Shown: one piece after another, positions 21,097 through 28,418 of the stretch
Layout: each line of letters opens with the position of its first letter
Position numbering within the stretch: the first letter of the stretch is position 1
DNA from: Sinohyriopsis cumingii
Lineage: Eukaryota; Mollusca; Bivalvia; Unionida; Unionidae
DNA: 64,000 nt
NCBI GenBank assembly: GCA_028554795.2
Contig: JAPYKE020000281.1
Location: forward strand, 186,001-250,000
Direction: 5' to 3'
Notes under the pieces: generated by a model
The model's input: the letters and a program-made list of their open reading frames with translations, nothing else
Database searches by the model: none
What the model was told of the DNA's origin: nothing
Program-made: the position numbers and the translations under genes

Positions 21097-21840
21097 ATGA
21101 ATACTTTGAAAGAGACATCGTTCCAGTTTGGGGATTGTAAAAAAGCTGTATCTTTCTCTAGTGTGACTAATACTGGATGGATAAGACCCAGACATTGCGA
21201 CGGAAAATGTCCGGAAGGAAACTGCGATTGTCCATGTGGTTACCATTGTAATTGCGTAACGGAGTTTGCAGACAAGTGCGATTGTGAGCCTTGCGATGGG
21301 ACCGATGCTGTACCTTGTGACCTGAGCGATGCCGTAAAGCATCATGGGAACTTTAGTGCCCCTACCCCTGTCATGGAAAGTGATGCTGTGCGTGTCAAAC
21401 CTGTGGGATGCGAAAGCGATGCTGCTCGTCCTCTTGGACATTTTACTGGGTTTCGTTTTAAAGGGGAATGTCGACCTTCACGTTTACCTCCCTACGGATG
21501 TCATCCAGCCCTGAGCAAACTCCTACCCATTTCACTCAACCCTCATCGAAACGAACCTGTGAAAAACGAATATTCGTTTCCTGTGCGTTTGTCAGAATAC
21601 TGCGACTTTGAAAATCGTCTTCAATCGTTCAAAGGAAAATGGCCAAAGTATCTGGGAGGACCGACCCCCGAAGAATTAGCCAGAGCCGGATTTTTCTACT
21701 TGGGCGAAGGAGATAAAGTCAAGTGCTTCAGTTGCGGTGTGTCACTTCACCACTGGGAACCGCAAGATTCGGCCTTCGTTGAACATGCTCGATGGTCACC
21801 GAATTGTCATTACTTACCCTTAGTGGGACCGAGACATTGA
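21097..21840 (+). CDS. BIR (IAP-like) protein 2 with Cys-rich N-terminus, 247 aa
   Basis: The C-terminal BIR domain (about 165-240) has YCDFENRL, CFSCGVSL and VEHARWSPNC. It resembles BIR 1 next door in the EHxRWSPxC segment, so the two probably arose by duplication or were captured together. The N-terminal part carries a dense Cys cluster (CDGKCPEGNCDCPCGYHC, about 33-66) of unknown fold, followed by several SDAV/SDAA repeats. There is no RING. The tandem pair is not part of the canonical Polinton set. Related BIR genes are known in host genomes and large DNA viruses. Confidence 0.87.
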   Translation: MNTLKETSFQFGDCKKAVSFSSVTNTGWIRPRHCDGKCPEGNCDCPCGYHCNCVTEFADKCDCEPCDGTDAVPCDLSDAVKHHGNFSAPTPVMESDAVRVKPVGCESDAARPLGHFTGFRFKGECRPSRLPPYGCHPALSKLLPISLNPHRNEPVKNEYSFPVRLSEYCDFENRLQSFKGKWPKYLGGPTPEELARAGFFYLGEGDKVKCFSCGVSLHHWEPQDSAFVEHARWSPNCHYLPLVGPRH

Positions 21841-21868
21841 AGTAACTTCTTACCATAATCATCTGTTC

Positions 21869-22324
21869 ATGGATACTTTACAAGAGAACATTCGTGCTTT
21901 GCCTGTGGAGTTGAGAGAACGCATTTACCGAGAGCTGGTCAAAATACAAGTGAAACGTAAAGAACAATTGCATCCGTTACGTCACCGGTGTTTGAACCAC
22001 TGGTACCTGAAGGCTATACAAGGACTGATTCAATTGAAAGTGTTCCATTGGACAGACATTGATCAACGACCTCCTGGTTATAAAAAGGAATGGTTTGGTA
22101 TTGACGATTCTATCTACTACATTGTAAACGTACTGCATCGAATTCCAGAGGAAGAGTTAACGAATTACCAACATCTTAAACACAATGTCAACTTGGTGAA
22201 AGAGGAAACTTCTGAACGAATTGTAATGTGTAGATTAGTGACTCAACGATTTAAATTCGACACTGAAGTGAAACCATGTTTGTGCAAAGAGTACATTTCT
22301 TGTGTCAGACCAAAGAGGATTTAG
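21869..22324 (+). CDS. F-box-like protein, paralogue A (151 aa)
   Basis: The N-terminal segment (ALPVELRERIYREL) resembles the start of an F-box (LPxEL...I), but the match is short and I would not name it. The first 35 or so codons are almost identical at DNA level to those of the next gene, while the remainder has diverged strongly. It starts 28 nt after the BIR 2 stop. The rest of the protein is rich in basic and aromatic residues and not recognised. Confidence 0.65.
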   Translation: MDTLQENIRALPVELRERIYRELVKIQVKRKEQLHPLRHRCLNHWYLKAIQGLIQLKVFHWTDIDQRPPGYKKEWFGIDDSIYYIVNVLHRIPEEELTNYQHLKHNVNLVKEETSERIVMCRLVTQRFKFDTEVKPCLCKEYISCVRPKRI

Positions 22325-22336
22325 TATGACCTATTC

Positions 22337-22855
22337 ATGGATACTTTACAAGAGAACATTCGTGCTTTGCCTGTGGAGTTGAGAGAACGCATTTACCGAG
22401 AGCTGGTCAAAATACAAGTGAAACGTAAAGAACAATTGCATCCGATACGTCACCAGATCTTTAACCACTGGTGCCTGAAGGGTATAAGAGAACTGATTCG
22501 TCAGAAATTCTTTCAATGGTCAGACATTGTTCAAAACTTTGAGGTCGCTAATGATCGACATGTTCATGATTATGGTTACTTCGAGATTCACCTAGTGCAA
22601 TGCATTGAGGAAGACAAGTTAAAGGATTACCAACATATTTTACGTGGAATCTACTTAGAGGAAGAGGAAACACCTAAACGAACTCTGACGTTTCGGTTAC
22701 AGTATGCAAGATTTAGATTCCCTACTGGAGAACGAAGATCTCTGGCTAGAAAGTACGTCTATTGCATCCGAAAAAAAGAGAATATAAAAACAGGCTGCCA
22801 TGCCACGGTTTATGTCACATGTCATCCAACAGATTCCGTGGAAGGAACTCAATGA
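22337..22855 (+). CDS. F-box-like protein, paralogue B (172 aa)
   Basis: Tandem paralogue of the preceding gene, starting 12 nt after its stop. DNA identity is near complete from about 22332 to 22455, then falls off, although the overall layout persists (ATP-grasp-like or kinase motifs are absent). The 3' end overlaps the next reading frame by 56 nt and contains that gene's TATAAAAA (22783-22790). Confidence 0.62.
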   Translation: MDTLQENIRALPVELRERIYRELVKIQVKRKEQLHPIRHQIFNHWCLKGIRELIRQKFFQWSDIVQNFEVANDRHVHDYGYFEIHLVQCIEEDKLKDYQHILRGIYLEEEETPKRTLTFRLQYARFRFPTGERRSLARKYVYCIRKKENIKTGCHATVYVTCHPTDSVEGTQ

Positions 22856-23024
22856 CCATATTCAAACCGTGGATCATTACCATCAATTATTACAAGAACT
22901 GTATCCATTCAGTTTTGGACGACAAGTGGTGTGTGTCTTAGTGACTTGTTTTCTGGGATTTCGTTTACCAGCCGATTCTTTGTGGACTCTTTACGATCAG
23001 TACTTACCACCTCCATGGCCTTAA
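22800..23024 (+). CDS. Small protein of unknown function (74 aa), overlapping frame
   Basis: It opens at an ATG 10 nt after TATAAAAA (22783-22790) and overlaps the end of the F-box-like paralogue. The protein has a hydrophobic middle (VVCVLVTCFLGFRLP) that might be a short membrane segment. Its stop (22022-22024 equivalent, i.e. TAA at 23022-23024) overlaps the ATG of the next frame (23015). The TATA-to-ATG distance is too short for a normal leader, so the real start could differ. Treat as tentative. Confidence 0.4.
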   Translation: MPRFMSHVIQQIPWKELNDHIQTVDHYHQLLQELYPFSFGRQVVCVLVTCFLGFRLPADSLWTLYDQYLPPPWP

Positions 23025-23356
23025 ATGGTCACGAAAAACTCCTTTTGCTCAAAGCCTTGCGTTTTCATCTGGATACTTCTCGACCTCAACAGGAAAAAAA
23101 GATTCGTCAACTTTTAGCGACCCAAGACGTGTATGACGATGTGTGTGTAGCTTGTGACTTACACCCTCATTGGACAGATGTTCGTGATTGGAAAAAGGGG
23201 GGTTTTGAGGCTTGGACCCAAGAAGTGGCCCAGTATGCACAAGAGTTGTTCAAGGAAAAAAGTTACTTTTCAACCTGTGTTAGTGACGGTGCCAGAAGAA
23301 CCCGTCACCGAGAACAACCACTCGCTTCAGGACAGGACTGTCATGGACATTCCTGA
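23015..23356 (+). CDS. Unknown protein (113 aa), possibly the 5' part of a frameshifted membrane-protein gene
   Basis: The first ATG is at 23015 in a good context (ccATGG). The helical, charged N-terminal part looks like real protein, but after the A6 run at 23256-23261 this frame turns into Arg/His-rich sequence. The overlapping frame becomes more protein-like there and continues to a C-terminal membrane segment. Either two overlapping genes exist or a single-base change or slippage in the A6 run divides one gene. I cannot decide from one copy. Confidence 0.5.
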   Translation: MALNGHEKLLLLKALRFHLDTSRPQQEKKIRQLLATQDVYDDVCVACDLHPHWTDVRDWKKGGFEAWTQEVAQYAQELFKEKSYFSTCVSDGARRTRHREQPLASGQDCHGHS

Positions 23357-23564
23357 AAGGTCATTCCGGGAGGACACTTGTGTGACAATACCTCATGTAG
23401 AGACTGTAAGAACATTACACACTGTCCCTAGGACATCTTGGTTACCCAAAACATGTTGTACAGACACTTGTTTATATTCCACTTTGATCGCTTTGCTGTG
23501 TTTTATATTCCTGTACATCACTATTTGGGTTGTATGTATTTTTGTCTTTCGTGTTCATATTTGA
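23178..23564 (+). CDS. Probable tail-anchored membrane protein (up to 128 aa), overlapping frame
   Basis: The first in-frame ATG is at 23178, with later ones at 23235 and 23343. The C-terminus has one strong transmembrane segment (about 24 residues, LIALLCFIFLYITIWVVCIF) preceded by a Cys pair, so the product is probably a type II or tail-anchored membrane protein. An AATAAA at 23571-23576 follows the stop closely and is a plausible poly(A) signal. The N-terminal part overlaps the frame at 23015-23356; see the note there about the A6 run. Confidence 0.5.
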   Translation: MFVIGKRGVLRLGPKKWPSMHKSCSRKKVTFQPVLVTVPEEPVTENNHSLQDRTVMDIPERSFREDTCVTIPHVETVRTLHTVPRTSWLPKTCCTDTCLYSTLIALLCFIFLYITIWVVCIFVFRVHI

Positions 23565-23592
23565 AACATTCAATAAACGTGTTCTGAAAAAG

Positions 23593-23600
23593 TATATAAA
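23593..23600 (+). promoter_or_regulatory. TATA box of the packaging ATPase gene
   Basis: TATATAAA lies 49 bp before the ATG at 23649. Confidence 0.7.
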
Positions 23601-23648
23601 CTTTTGTCTTGTTTGTTTTTTCGTGTCACAAGTGACATTTCTCATACC

Positions 23649-24407
23649 ATGGCTACCTCTGCTGTCTCTGCTCCCTCTTCCTCCACTGTCAAAGTCATCG
23701 ACGAACACTTAGATCGTGCCAGTTGGGAGGCTTTGTATCTTCGCCATCCCTTTAACATGCTCATTGCTGGACCTAGCGGTTCAGGCAAAACCGAATTCGT
23801 CAAACGTTTGATCGAACATAAACATCATTTGATCGATCGGCCCCCTCAACGGATCGTGTGGTGTTACAAAGAGTGGCAATCGGCGTACAGCCTCTTGCGA
23901 GAAAGTCAAGGCGATTCCATCGTGTTTGTGGAAGGCATTCCTAAAGAAGACGATGGCATCGTCTCTGACTCCCGTCTAACCCATTTGGTCATTTTCGACG
24001 ACATGTTAGGAGAAGACGAAGAAGAAATTAAATTGTGGTTCACGCGCAAAGGGCATCACCGTAATGCCAGTGTCGTTTACATCACTCAAAATTTGTTTCA
24101 ACAAAGTAAAGCCCATCGCACCATCAGTCTCAATGCGCATTACGTGGTCTTGTTTAAAAGCCCTCGAGATAAATCGCAAGTGCAAGTCTTAGCCAAACAG
24201 TTAGGAACGCCTTGGCTGACTCAGGCGTACGACGATGCCACTCAAACTCCACACGCCTATTTACTCGTCGATTTGAAACCTACGACCCCCGAGGATTTGC
24301 GATTTCGTACCCACTTGTTTCACCACTGGTGCCAAGACGGAGGGCCTGTCCTGTACACGTCTCCGTCCTCGACTTCATTTCACTCCTCCCATGAAAAAAA
24401 TCTATAA
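23649..24407 (+). CDS. ATP: FtsK/HerA (A32-like) genome-packaging ATPase
   Basis: This 252-aa P-loop ATPase has Walker A GPSGSGKT (residues 41-48) and Walker B HLVIFDDML (D117/D118). A sensor-like ITQN and the downstream HYVVLFKSPRD are conserved in Polinton and NCLDV packaging ATPases. By homology it pumps the genome into the capsid. The ATG at 23649 (accATGG) is chosen because the upstream extension has only non-ATG starts and the TATA box fits. The stop TAA (24405-24407) lies within the next gene's TATAAAAA (24403-24410). Confidence 0.95.
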   Translation: MATSAVSAPSSSTVKVIDEHLDRASWEALYLRHPFNMLIAGPSGSGKTEFVKRLIEHKHHLIDRPPQRIVWCYKEWQSAYSLLRESQGDSIVFVEGIPKEDDGIVSDSRLTHLVIFDDMLGEDEEEIKLWFTRKGHHRNASVVYITQNLFQQSKAHRTISLNAHYVVLFKSPRDKSQVQVLAKQLGTPWLTQAYDDATQTPHAYLLVDLKPTTPEDLRFRTHLFHHWCQDGGPVLYTSPSSTSFHSSHEKNL

Positions 24408-24410
24408 AAA
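24403..24410 (+). promoter_or_regulatory. TATA box overlapping the ATPase stop codon
   Basis: TATAAAAA lies 39 bp before the ATG at 24449 and contains the ATPase TAA. Confidence 0.7.
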
Positions 24411-24448
24411 CCTCAGACCCTTTTTCGTCTGTCTCACACAGTGTGAAC

Positions 24449-25405
24449 ATGACGTCCCTTCAGTGGCATCTTCCCGTCAAATTGATTCGTGCCTTGTATG
24501 GCATCAGCCGAGAAAAAGATCCACAAACACGAGCTCGTGTCTTAGAAGCTAGTCTCAAAGAAGTCTTACGATGGTTCACGGTGACGGCACGTCAATTACT
24601 CCAAGGAATCATTCAGATTCCTCATCAAACCCAACGCTTTTTCGATCGAAACAAAGTCGCTTTGGTCCAACTGGCCGATCCCCGCATCGACACTCAAACC
24701 AAAAAACAAATCATTTTGAAACCTGGAGGGAGCGGTACTCTAGGAGGGGTCATCATTCGCTCACTCTTAAGATGGGATCCTAATGCCCCCAAAGTTATCC
24801 CTAAGACAAAAGTTCAACGAAGCCCCAAGAAGAAAAAGAAAAAGACCAAGTCCCCAAGAAGAACTTCTCCAGTGGCAGGACCCTCCTCTTACCAGACACC
24901 ACCACCATCACCCCGGAAAAAGAAAAGAAGCCCCCAGAAAAAGAAACAGAGAAAAAGTCCCCAGAAAAAGAAAAGTCCACAGAAGAAGAAGAAAACTAGT
25001 CGCAAGAGAGGCACTTCGGCCAGGACGCAACCTTACACTCGCAAGCCACGACCTGCCACAGCGTCTCCGGCAGCCTCACGTTTGTCCACTTCTCCGTTGA
25101 TGTCACCAGGAACTGAAGAGTACTTGGAGACGTTGATCACACCAAGAACTTCTCCGTTGATGACCCCCAAAAGAACTTCCCCAGTGGCAGGACCTTCCAA
25201 TTTAGCGGCAGTGGCTGCTGCTCACAAAGTACCTTCTCCCAAAATCAAAGTCCAAGAAAGATCGGGCATGTTACAAAGTTTACTGGATTTGTCCAAACAA
25301 GAACTGGCTCGATTTAGTCCGTTACGTACCCCTGCACGACGTGTCATGCCTGTCCTCAAAGTGATAAAACGTAAAGACAATCAGTGGCGACGCGTTCCAG
25401 TATAA
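24449..25405 (+). CDS. Basic Lys/Ser/Pro-rich Polinton protein (318 aa), N-terminal domain related to the 128-aa protein
   Basis: The start is the ATG at 24449. The N-terminal 100 residues (RARVLEASLKEVLRWF ... KKQIILKPGGSGTLGGVII) align almost without gaps with the 128-aa protein at 25724 (RKKLIQTASKEVIDTV ... KKKMLVQRGGILPLLL), so the two are paralogues. The middle (about 120-220) is very rich in KKK, SPxKKK and RTSP repeats, resembling histone H1 or adenovirus core proteins; DNA condensation in the particle is a reasonable inference. The repeated motif RTSPVAGPS occurs twice. No stop or shift is seen. Confidence 0.75.
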   Translation: MTSLQWHLPVKLIRALYGISREKDPQTRARVLEASLKEVLRWFTVTARQLLQGIIQIPHQTQRFFDRNKVALVQLADPRIDTQTKKQIILKPGGSGTLGGVIIRSLLRWDPNAPKVIPKTKVQRSPKKKKKKTKSPRRTSPVAGPSSYQTPPPSPRKKKRSPQKKKQRKSPQKKKSPQKKKKTSRKRGTSARTQPYTRKPRPATASPAASRLSTSPLMSPGTEEYLETLITPRTSPLMTPKRTSPVAGPSNLAAVAAAHKVPSPKIKVQERSGMLQSLLDLSKQELARFSPLRTPARRVMPVLKVIKRKDNQWRRVPV

Positions 25406-25408
25406 AAA
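25401..25408 (+). promoter_or_regulatory. TATA box overlapping upstream stop codon
   Basis: TATAAAAA includes the TAA (25403-25405) of the 318-aa gene and lies 42 bp before the ATG at 25450. Confidence 0.7.
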
Positions 25409-25449
25409 GACCTGTGACCAAGTCGGGGGTATCAGTGAACTTGTAAAAG

Positions 25450-25638
25450 ATGTCACCTCCAAAAAGCCACAAAAGAAAGAGACAAAGGCAGACGCGTCAT
25501 CCGACAAAGCGCTTAGCCAAGCATCGACGTTACCCTAAAAAAAGACACAGTCGTTCCAAGAAAAAGAGGCGCCAACAAAGGGGAGGATTCCTTGGCGATT
25601 TTCGGAAAAACATTGTCACCTTTATGACAAAGCGATAG
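25450..25638 (+). CDS. Very basic small protein (62 aa) with QQRGGFLGD motif
   Basis: Nearly half of the residues are Arg or Lys. A C-terminal QQRGGFLGDF matches the VQRGGILPLL motif of the neighbouring 128-aa protein. The protein begins MSPPKS, close to MSPSRK of that neighbour. It resembles a protamine or adenovirus core peptide and probably binds packaged DNA (inference). It has its own TATA box; the ATG is at 25450. Confidence 0.72.
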   Translation: MSPPKSHKRKRQRQTRHPTKRLAKHRRYPKKRHSRSKKKRRQQRGGFLGDFRKNIVTFMTKR

Positions 25639-25650
25639 TCCCAAAAAAAA

Positions 25651-25659
25651 GATAAAAGG
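25651..25659 (+). promoter_or_regulatory. TATA-like box (GATAAAAGG) of the 128-aa gene
   Basis: GATAAAAGG lies about 65 bp before the ATG at 25724. Confidence 0.5.
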
Positions 25660-25723
25660 GTGTGCGTTAAGTCATCGACGTTAGTGTCTGTTCGGTGAAT
25701 GTCCCGGAACCCACAAGCAAAAA

Positions 25724-26110
25724 ATGTCACCCTCCAGAAAACCCCAAGGAAAAAAAAGGAAAGGACTGCCACCACGTTTAGCCAAACATGGGGACATGTT
25801 ATCTGTCCTGTCCAAAGCTTCTCCACCCCTACGAAAAAAACTCATTCAAACGGCCTCCAAAGAGGTCATCGATACCGTGTGCGAATGTTGTTTGAACGTT
25901 TTGAAAGGCACGATCCCTTTGTCCAAACACCAGAAACAATGCTTAGGCAAACATCGTCACGTTCTTCGGAAAATGGTTCAAAAGAAAATTCCCATTCGTC
26001 AAAAAAAGAAGATGTTGGTCCAACGTGGAGGCATTTTACCTCTCTTGTTAGGCCCCATACTAAAAGGAGTCTTGGGAACCATGTTGGGAGGACTGATGGG
26101 AGCAAGATAA
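25724..26110 (+). CDS. Conserved small Polinton protein (128 aa) with Cys motif and glycine-rich hydrophobic C-terminus
   Basis: This type is familiar from many metazoan Polintons: a Lys/Arg-rich N-terminus, a helical domain with VCECCLNVLKGTIPLS, then QRGGILPLLL and a Gly/Leu amphipathic tail (GPILKGVLGTMLGGLMG). The tail could insert into membranes, as minor capsid lytic peptides do, but this is inference. It is a paralogue of the N-terminal domain of the 24449 gene. Its TAA stop (26108-26110) falls inside GATAAAAA, the next gene's TATA-like box. Confidence 0.82.
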   Translation: MSPSRKPQGKKRKGLPPRLAKHGDMLSVLSKASPPLRKKLIQTASKEVIDTVCECCLNVLKGTIPLSKHQKQCLGKHRHVLRKMVQKKIPIRQKKKMLVQRGGILPLLLGPILKGVLGTMLGGLMGAR

Positions 26111-26113
26111 AAA
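26106..26113 (+). promoter_or_regulatory. TATA-like box overlapping upstream stop codon
   Basis: GATAAAAA contains the TAA of the 128-aa gene and lies 47 bp before the ATG at 26160. Confidence 0.55.
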
Positions 26114-26159
26114 CGCCTTCGGAAGTCCCAAGATCTCAGAATTCACCCCTGACAACCCC

Positions 26160-26861
26160 ATGGAAGGACGAAAACTAGCTTTAGTGCCTTACAAACGATG
26201 GATGGAATACCATCGGTGGCAAGAACAACGCACCCCGCATTTACCTCCCAATCCAAATTTGAGCGAGATGTCCCAGTTACAACACGAATTGCAGTCCTTG
26301 ATGGATCGTCAAGATTTGTCCGAAACAGAAAAATCGCAAAAGTATGGTCAACTCTTGCAAAGACTGCAACTCTTTCACCAGAAAGCTTTAGACGAAACAG
26401 CTTTACCCACTCTAAAAGATTTTAAGACCTTGATGAAAAGTCCAGCACCATCATTACCACCACCACCACCACCACTACTGTCATCCCCAACCGTCACCAG
26501 AGATGCTACCCCACAAAGACCTGAGGAAGAAGAGACGCGCGAAGTGTTTCAAACACCGTCAGCAGCTCCCATTTCGAGTAAGATTGCAGGATCCTTGTTG
26601 ACCCCGTCCCCCACACCCCAACGAGAAGAAATGAAAGCTTGGGTTAAAAAGATGATGTCCACGCCTTCTTCGACAGAAGTGAAAAAGAAAGAAGGGAAAC
26701 CAGAAGTGAAAAAAGAAAAGAAAACCAAAGCCATTCCATTGCCACCTCCACCACTACCTTCGACTTCTACTCCCGTAGCCCATCGGACACGTAAATCCGT
26801 TTCCAAACCACCCTTTCGACCCACCCAAAGTAGCATCACCGAAGAGTGGGTGACTTATTAA
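26160..26861 (+). CDS. Conserved Polinton protein of unknown function, Pro-rich (233 aa)
   Basis: The N-terminus (LALVPYKRWMEYHRWQ) followed by a short helical domain with EKSQKYGQLLQRLQ is a pattern I associate with Polinton structural genes placed before the integrase. The remainder is low complexity with two polyproline runs (9 and 5 prolines) and KKKEGK/VKKEKK basic stretches. It may be a scaffold or core protein; the function is unknown. The frame is intact. Confidence 0.72.
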   Translation: MEGRKLALVPYKRWMEYHRWQEQRTPHLPPNPNLSEMSQLQHELQSLMDRQDLSETEKSQKYGQLLQRLQLFHQKALDETALPTLKDFKTLMKSPAPSLPPPPPPLLSSPTVTRDATPQRPEEEETREVFQTPSAAPISSKIAGSLLTPSPTPQREEMKAWVKKMMSTPSSTEVKKKEGKPEVKKEKKTKAIPLPPPPLPSTSTPVAHRTRKSVSKPPFRPTQSSITEEWVTY

Positions 26862-26883
26862 CACACCAACACAAAATAAAAAA

Positions 26884-27996
26884 ATGGAAAAAGTCTTAGC
26901 CAGCATTTACTACGATCCCTCGCATCCTGCAGGTTACGCAGGAATTCAAAAATTGTATCGTGCTGCCAAAACGCGACTGAAAAGTCTCCGTTTACCTCAA
27001 GTGCAACGATGGTTACAAGAACAAGCTACCTACACTTTGCACAAACCCATTCGACGCAAGTTTGCCAGAAGTCGCACCCGAGTGGAAGGCATCGATCATC
27101 AATGGCAAGCCGATTTAGCCGATGTCTCTCATTTGGCCAGCTACAATCGTGGTTACAAATATTTGTTTTGTGTCATCGACGTCTTTTCCAAATTTGCCTG
27201 GGTCGTGCCCTTGACTTCCAAATCCAGCAGCGAGTTAGTGCGAGCCCTGCAACGGGTGTTGAAACAAAGCGGTCGTCGCCCTCTTCGATGGCAAACGGAC
27301 AAAGGCACCGAATTTCTGAACCAAGCTTTCCAAAAAGAATTAAAGAAACGTGACATTCATTTTTTTACCACCGAGAATCCCGAAACCAAAGCCAGCATCG
27401 TGGAACGTTTTCAACGCACTTTGAAAGAACGCATGTGGAAATATTTTACGCATCACCACACTCTGAAGTACATCGACATCTTACCACACCTGGTGCAAGC
27501 GTACAACCAATCTTACCATCGAAGCATCGGACGTGCCCCGCAAGACGTGACTCCCGACAACGAAGTGCTGGTGTTTGAGCGCCTGTTCGGTACGTCCCCG
27601 ACGAGGGCTGTCCCCAAGAAAAGTGGAGAGTTGACCGTAGGAGATTGGGTGCGCATTGGCAAAACCAAACGCACTTTCGACAAAGGTTACTTACCTAACT
27701 GGACGACCGAATTGTTTCGCGTCACTGGACGAGTACATGGCCGTCATCCTGCCGTCTATAAATTGGAAGACATGAACGGAGAAGTACTCAAAGGAACGTT
27801 TTATTTGCCCGAGTTACAACGTGTCACCAAAAAAGAAGACGACGTGTACGACATCGAAAGCATTCTCGAACGCAGAACCCGTAAAGTGGGCAAACGACGT
27901 GTCAAAGAAGTCAAAGTACGTTGGAAAGGATATCCACCCAGTTTCGATTCTTGGATCGACGCTTCGCAAGTCATCGACTATAAAAAGAAGAAGTGA
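26884..27996 (+). CDS. INT: Retroviral-type (RVE) integrase with C-terminal chromodomain
   Basis: This 370-aa enzyme inserts the element and creates the 6-bp duplication. The DDE triad is visible as D77 (WQADLADV), D139 (WQTDKGTEF) and E174 (ASIVERFQRTL), giving the D,D35E spacing. A C-terminal chromodomain (about 320-370: VYDIESILERR, VRWKGYPPSFDSWIDASQV) probably targets chromatin, as in other Polintons. A canonical HHCC zinc finger is not evident in the N-terminal 70 residues. No frameshift or stop interrupts it. The ATG at 26884 is preceded by AATAAAAAA. Confidence 0.97.
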   Translation: MEKVLASIYYDPSHPAGYAGIQKLYRAAKTRLKSLRLPQVQRWLQEQATYTLHKPIRRKFARSRTRVEGIDHQWQADLADVSHLASYNRGYKYLFCVIDVFSKFAWVVPLTSKSSSELVRALQRVLKQSGRRPLRWQTDKGTEFLNQAFQKELKKRDIHFFTTENPETKASIVERFQRTLKERMWKYFTHHHTLKYIDILPHLVQAYNQSYHRSIGRAPQDVTPDNEVLVFERLFGTSPTRAVPKKSGELTVGDWVRIGKTKRTFDKGYLPNWTTELFRVTGRVHGRHPAVYKLEDMNGEVLKGTFYLPELQRVTKKEDDVYDIESILERRTRKVGKRRVKEVKVRWKGYPPSFDSWIDASQVIDYKKKK

Positions 27997-28001
27997 CCAT
28001 C

Positions 28002-28418
28002 ATGCCCTTTCACACAGCAGCAGACGCAGCTACGTCGACCACTCCTTCTTCCCCTAGTTCTTCTGTGCAAGATTTACAAAAACAACCCTTGTGGGTGTGA
28101 TGTGGAGAACGTGTGCCTAAAACGCAAATCGTCTTTTTCTGTCAAATCTTCGTGGTGTATTGTGTCATCGGGGCAGCCATCGCCAATTTGAGTTTGCAAC
28201 AAGGAGACAAACAATTGTGGACCATTTTATTGAGCAGTTGCATCGGTTACCTGCTTCCCAATCCCTCCCTGAAATTCTCCTCGAACGGGAACGTTGTGTC
28301 CAGTGCCAGTGCCAGTCACCACTCCAACAACCACAACCAGAACCCCATTTTGGGCGGAGACACGCCTCTGACGTCCAGTAATATCCCCTCGGACAGCCAC
28401 AGAACTCTGGAATTATGA
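28002..28418 (+). pseudogene. Small Polinton membrane protein gene broken by an in-frame TGA
   Basis: From the ATG at 28002 one frame runs through a Ser/Thr/Pro-rich start to PLWV, then hits TGA at 28098-28100. The same frame continues open to 28418. The downstream part has a hydrophobic segment (QIFVVYCVIGAAIANLSL) and the conserved LLSSCIGYLLPNP that I know from small Polinton membrane proteins. No ATG lies in frame between the TGA and the membrane segment. A CGA-to-TGA transition would explain the break. The last codon overlaps the next gene's ATG (ATGA). Confidence 0.75.
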
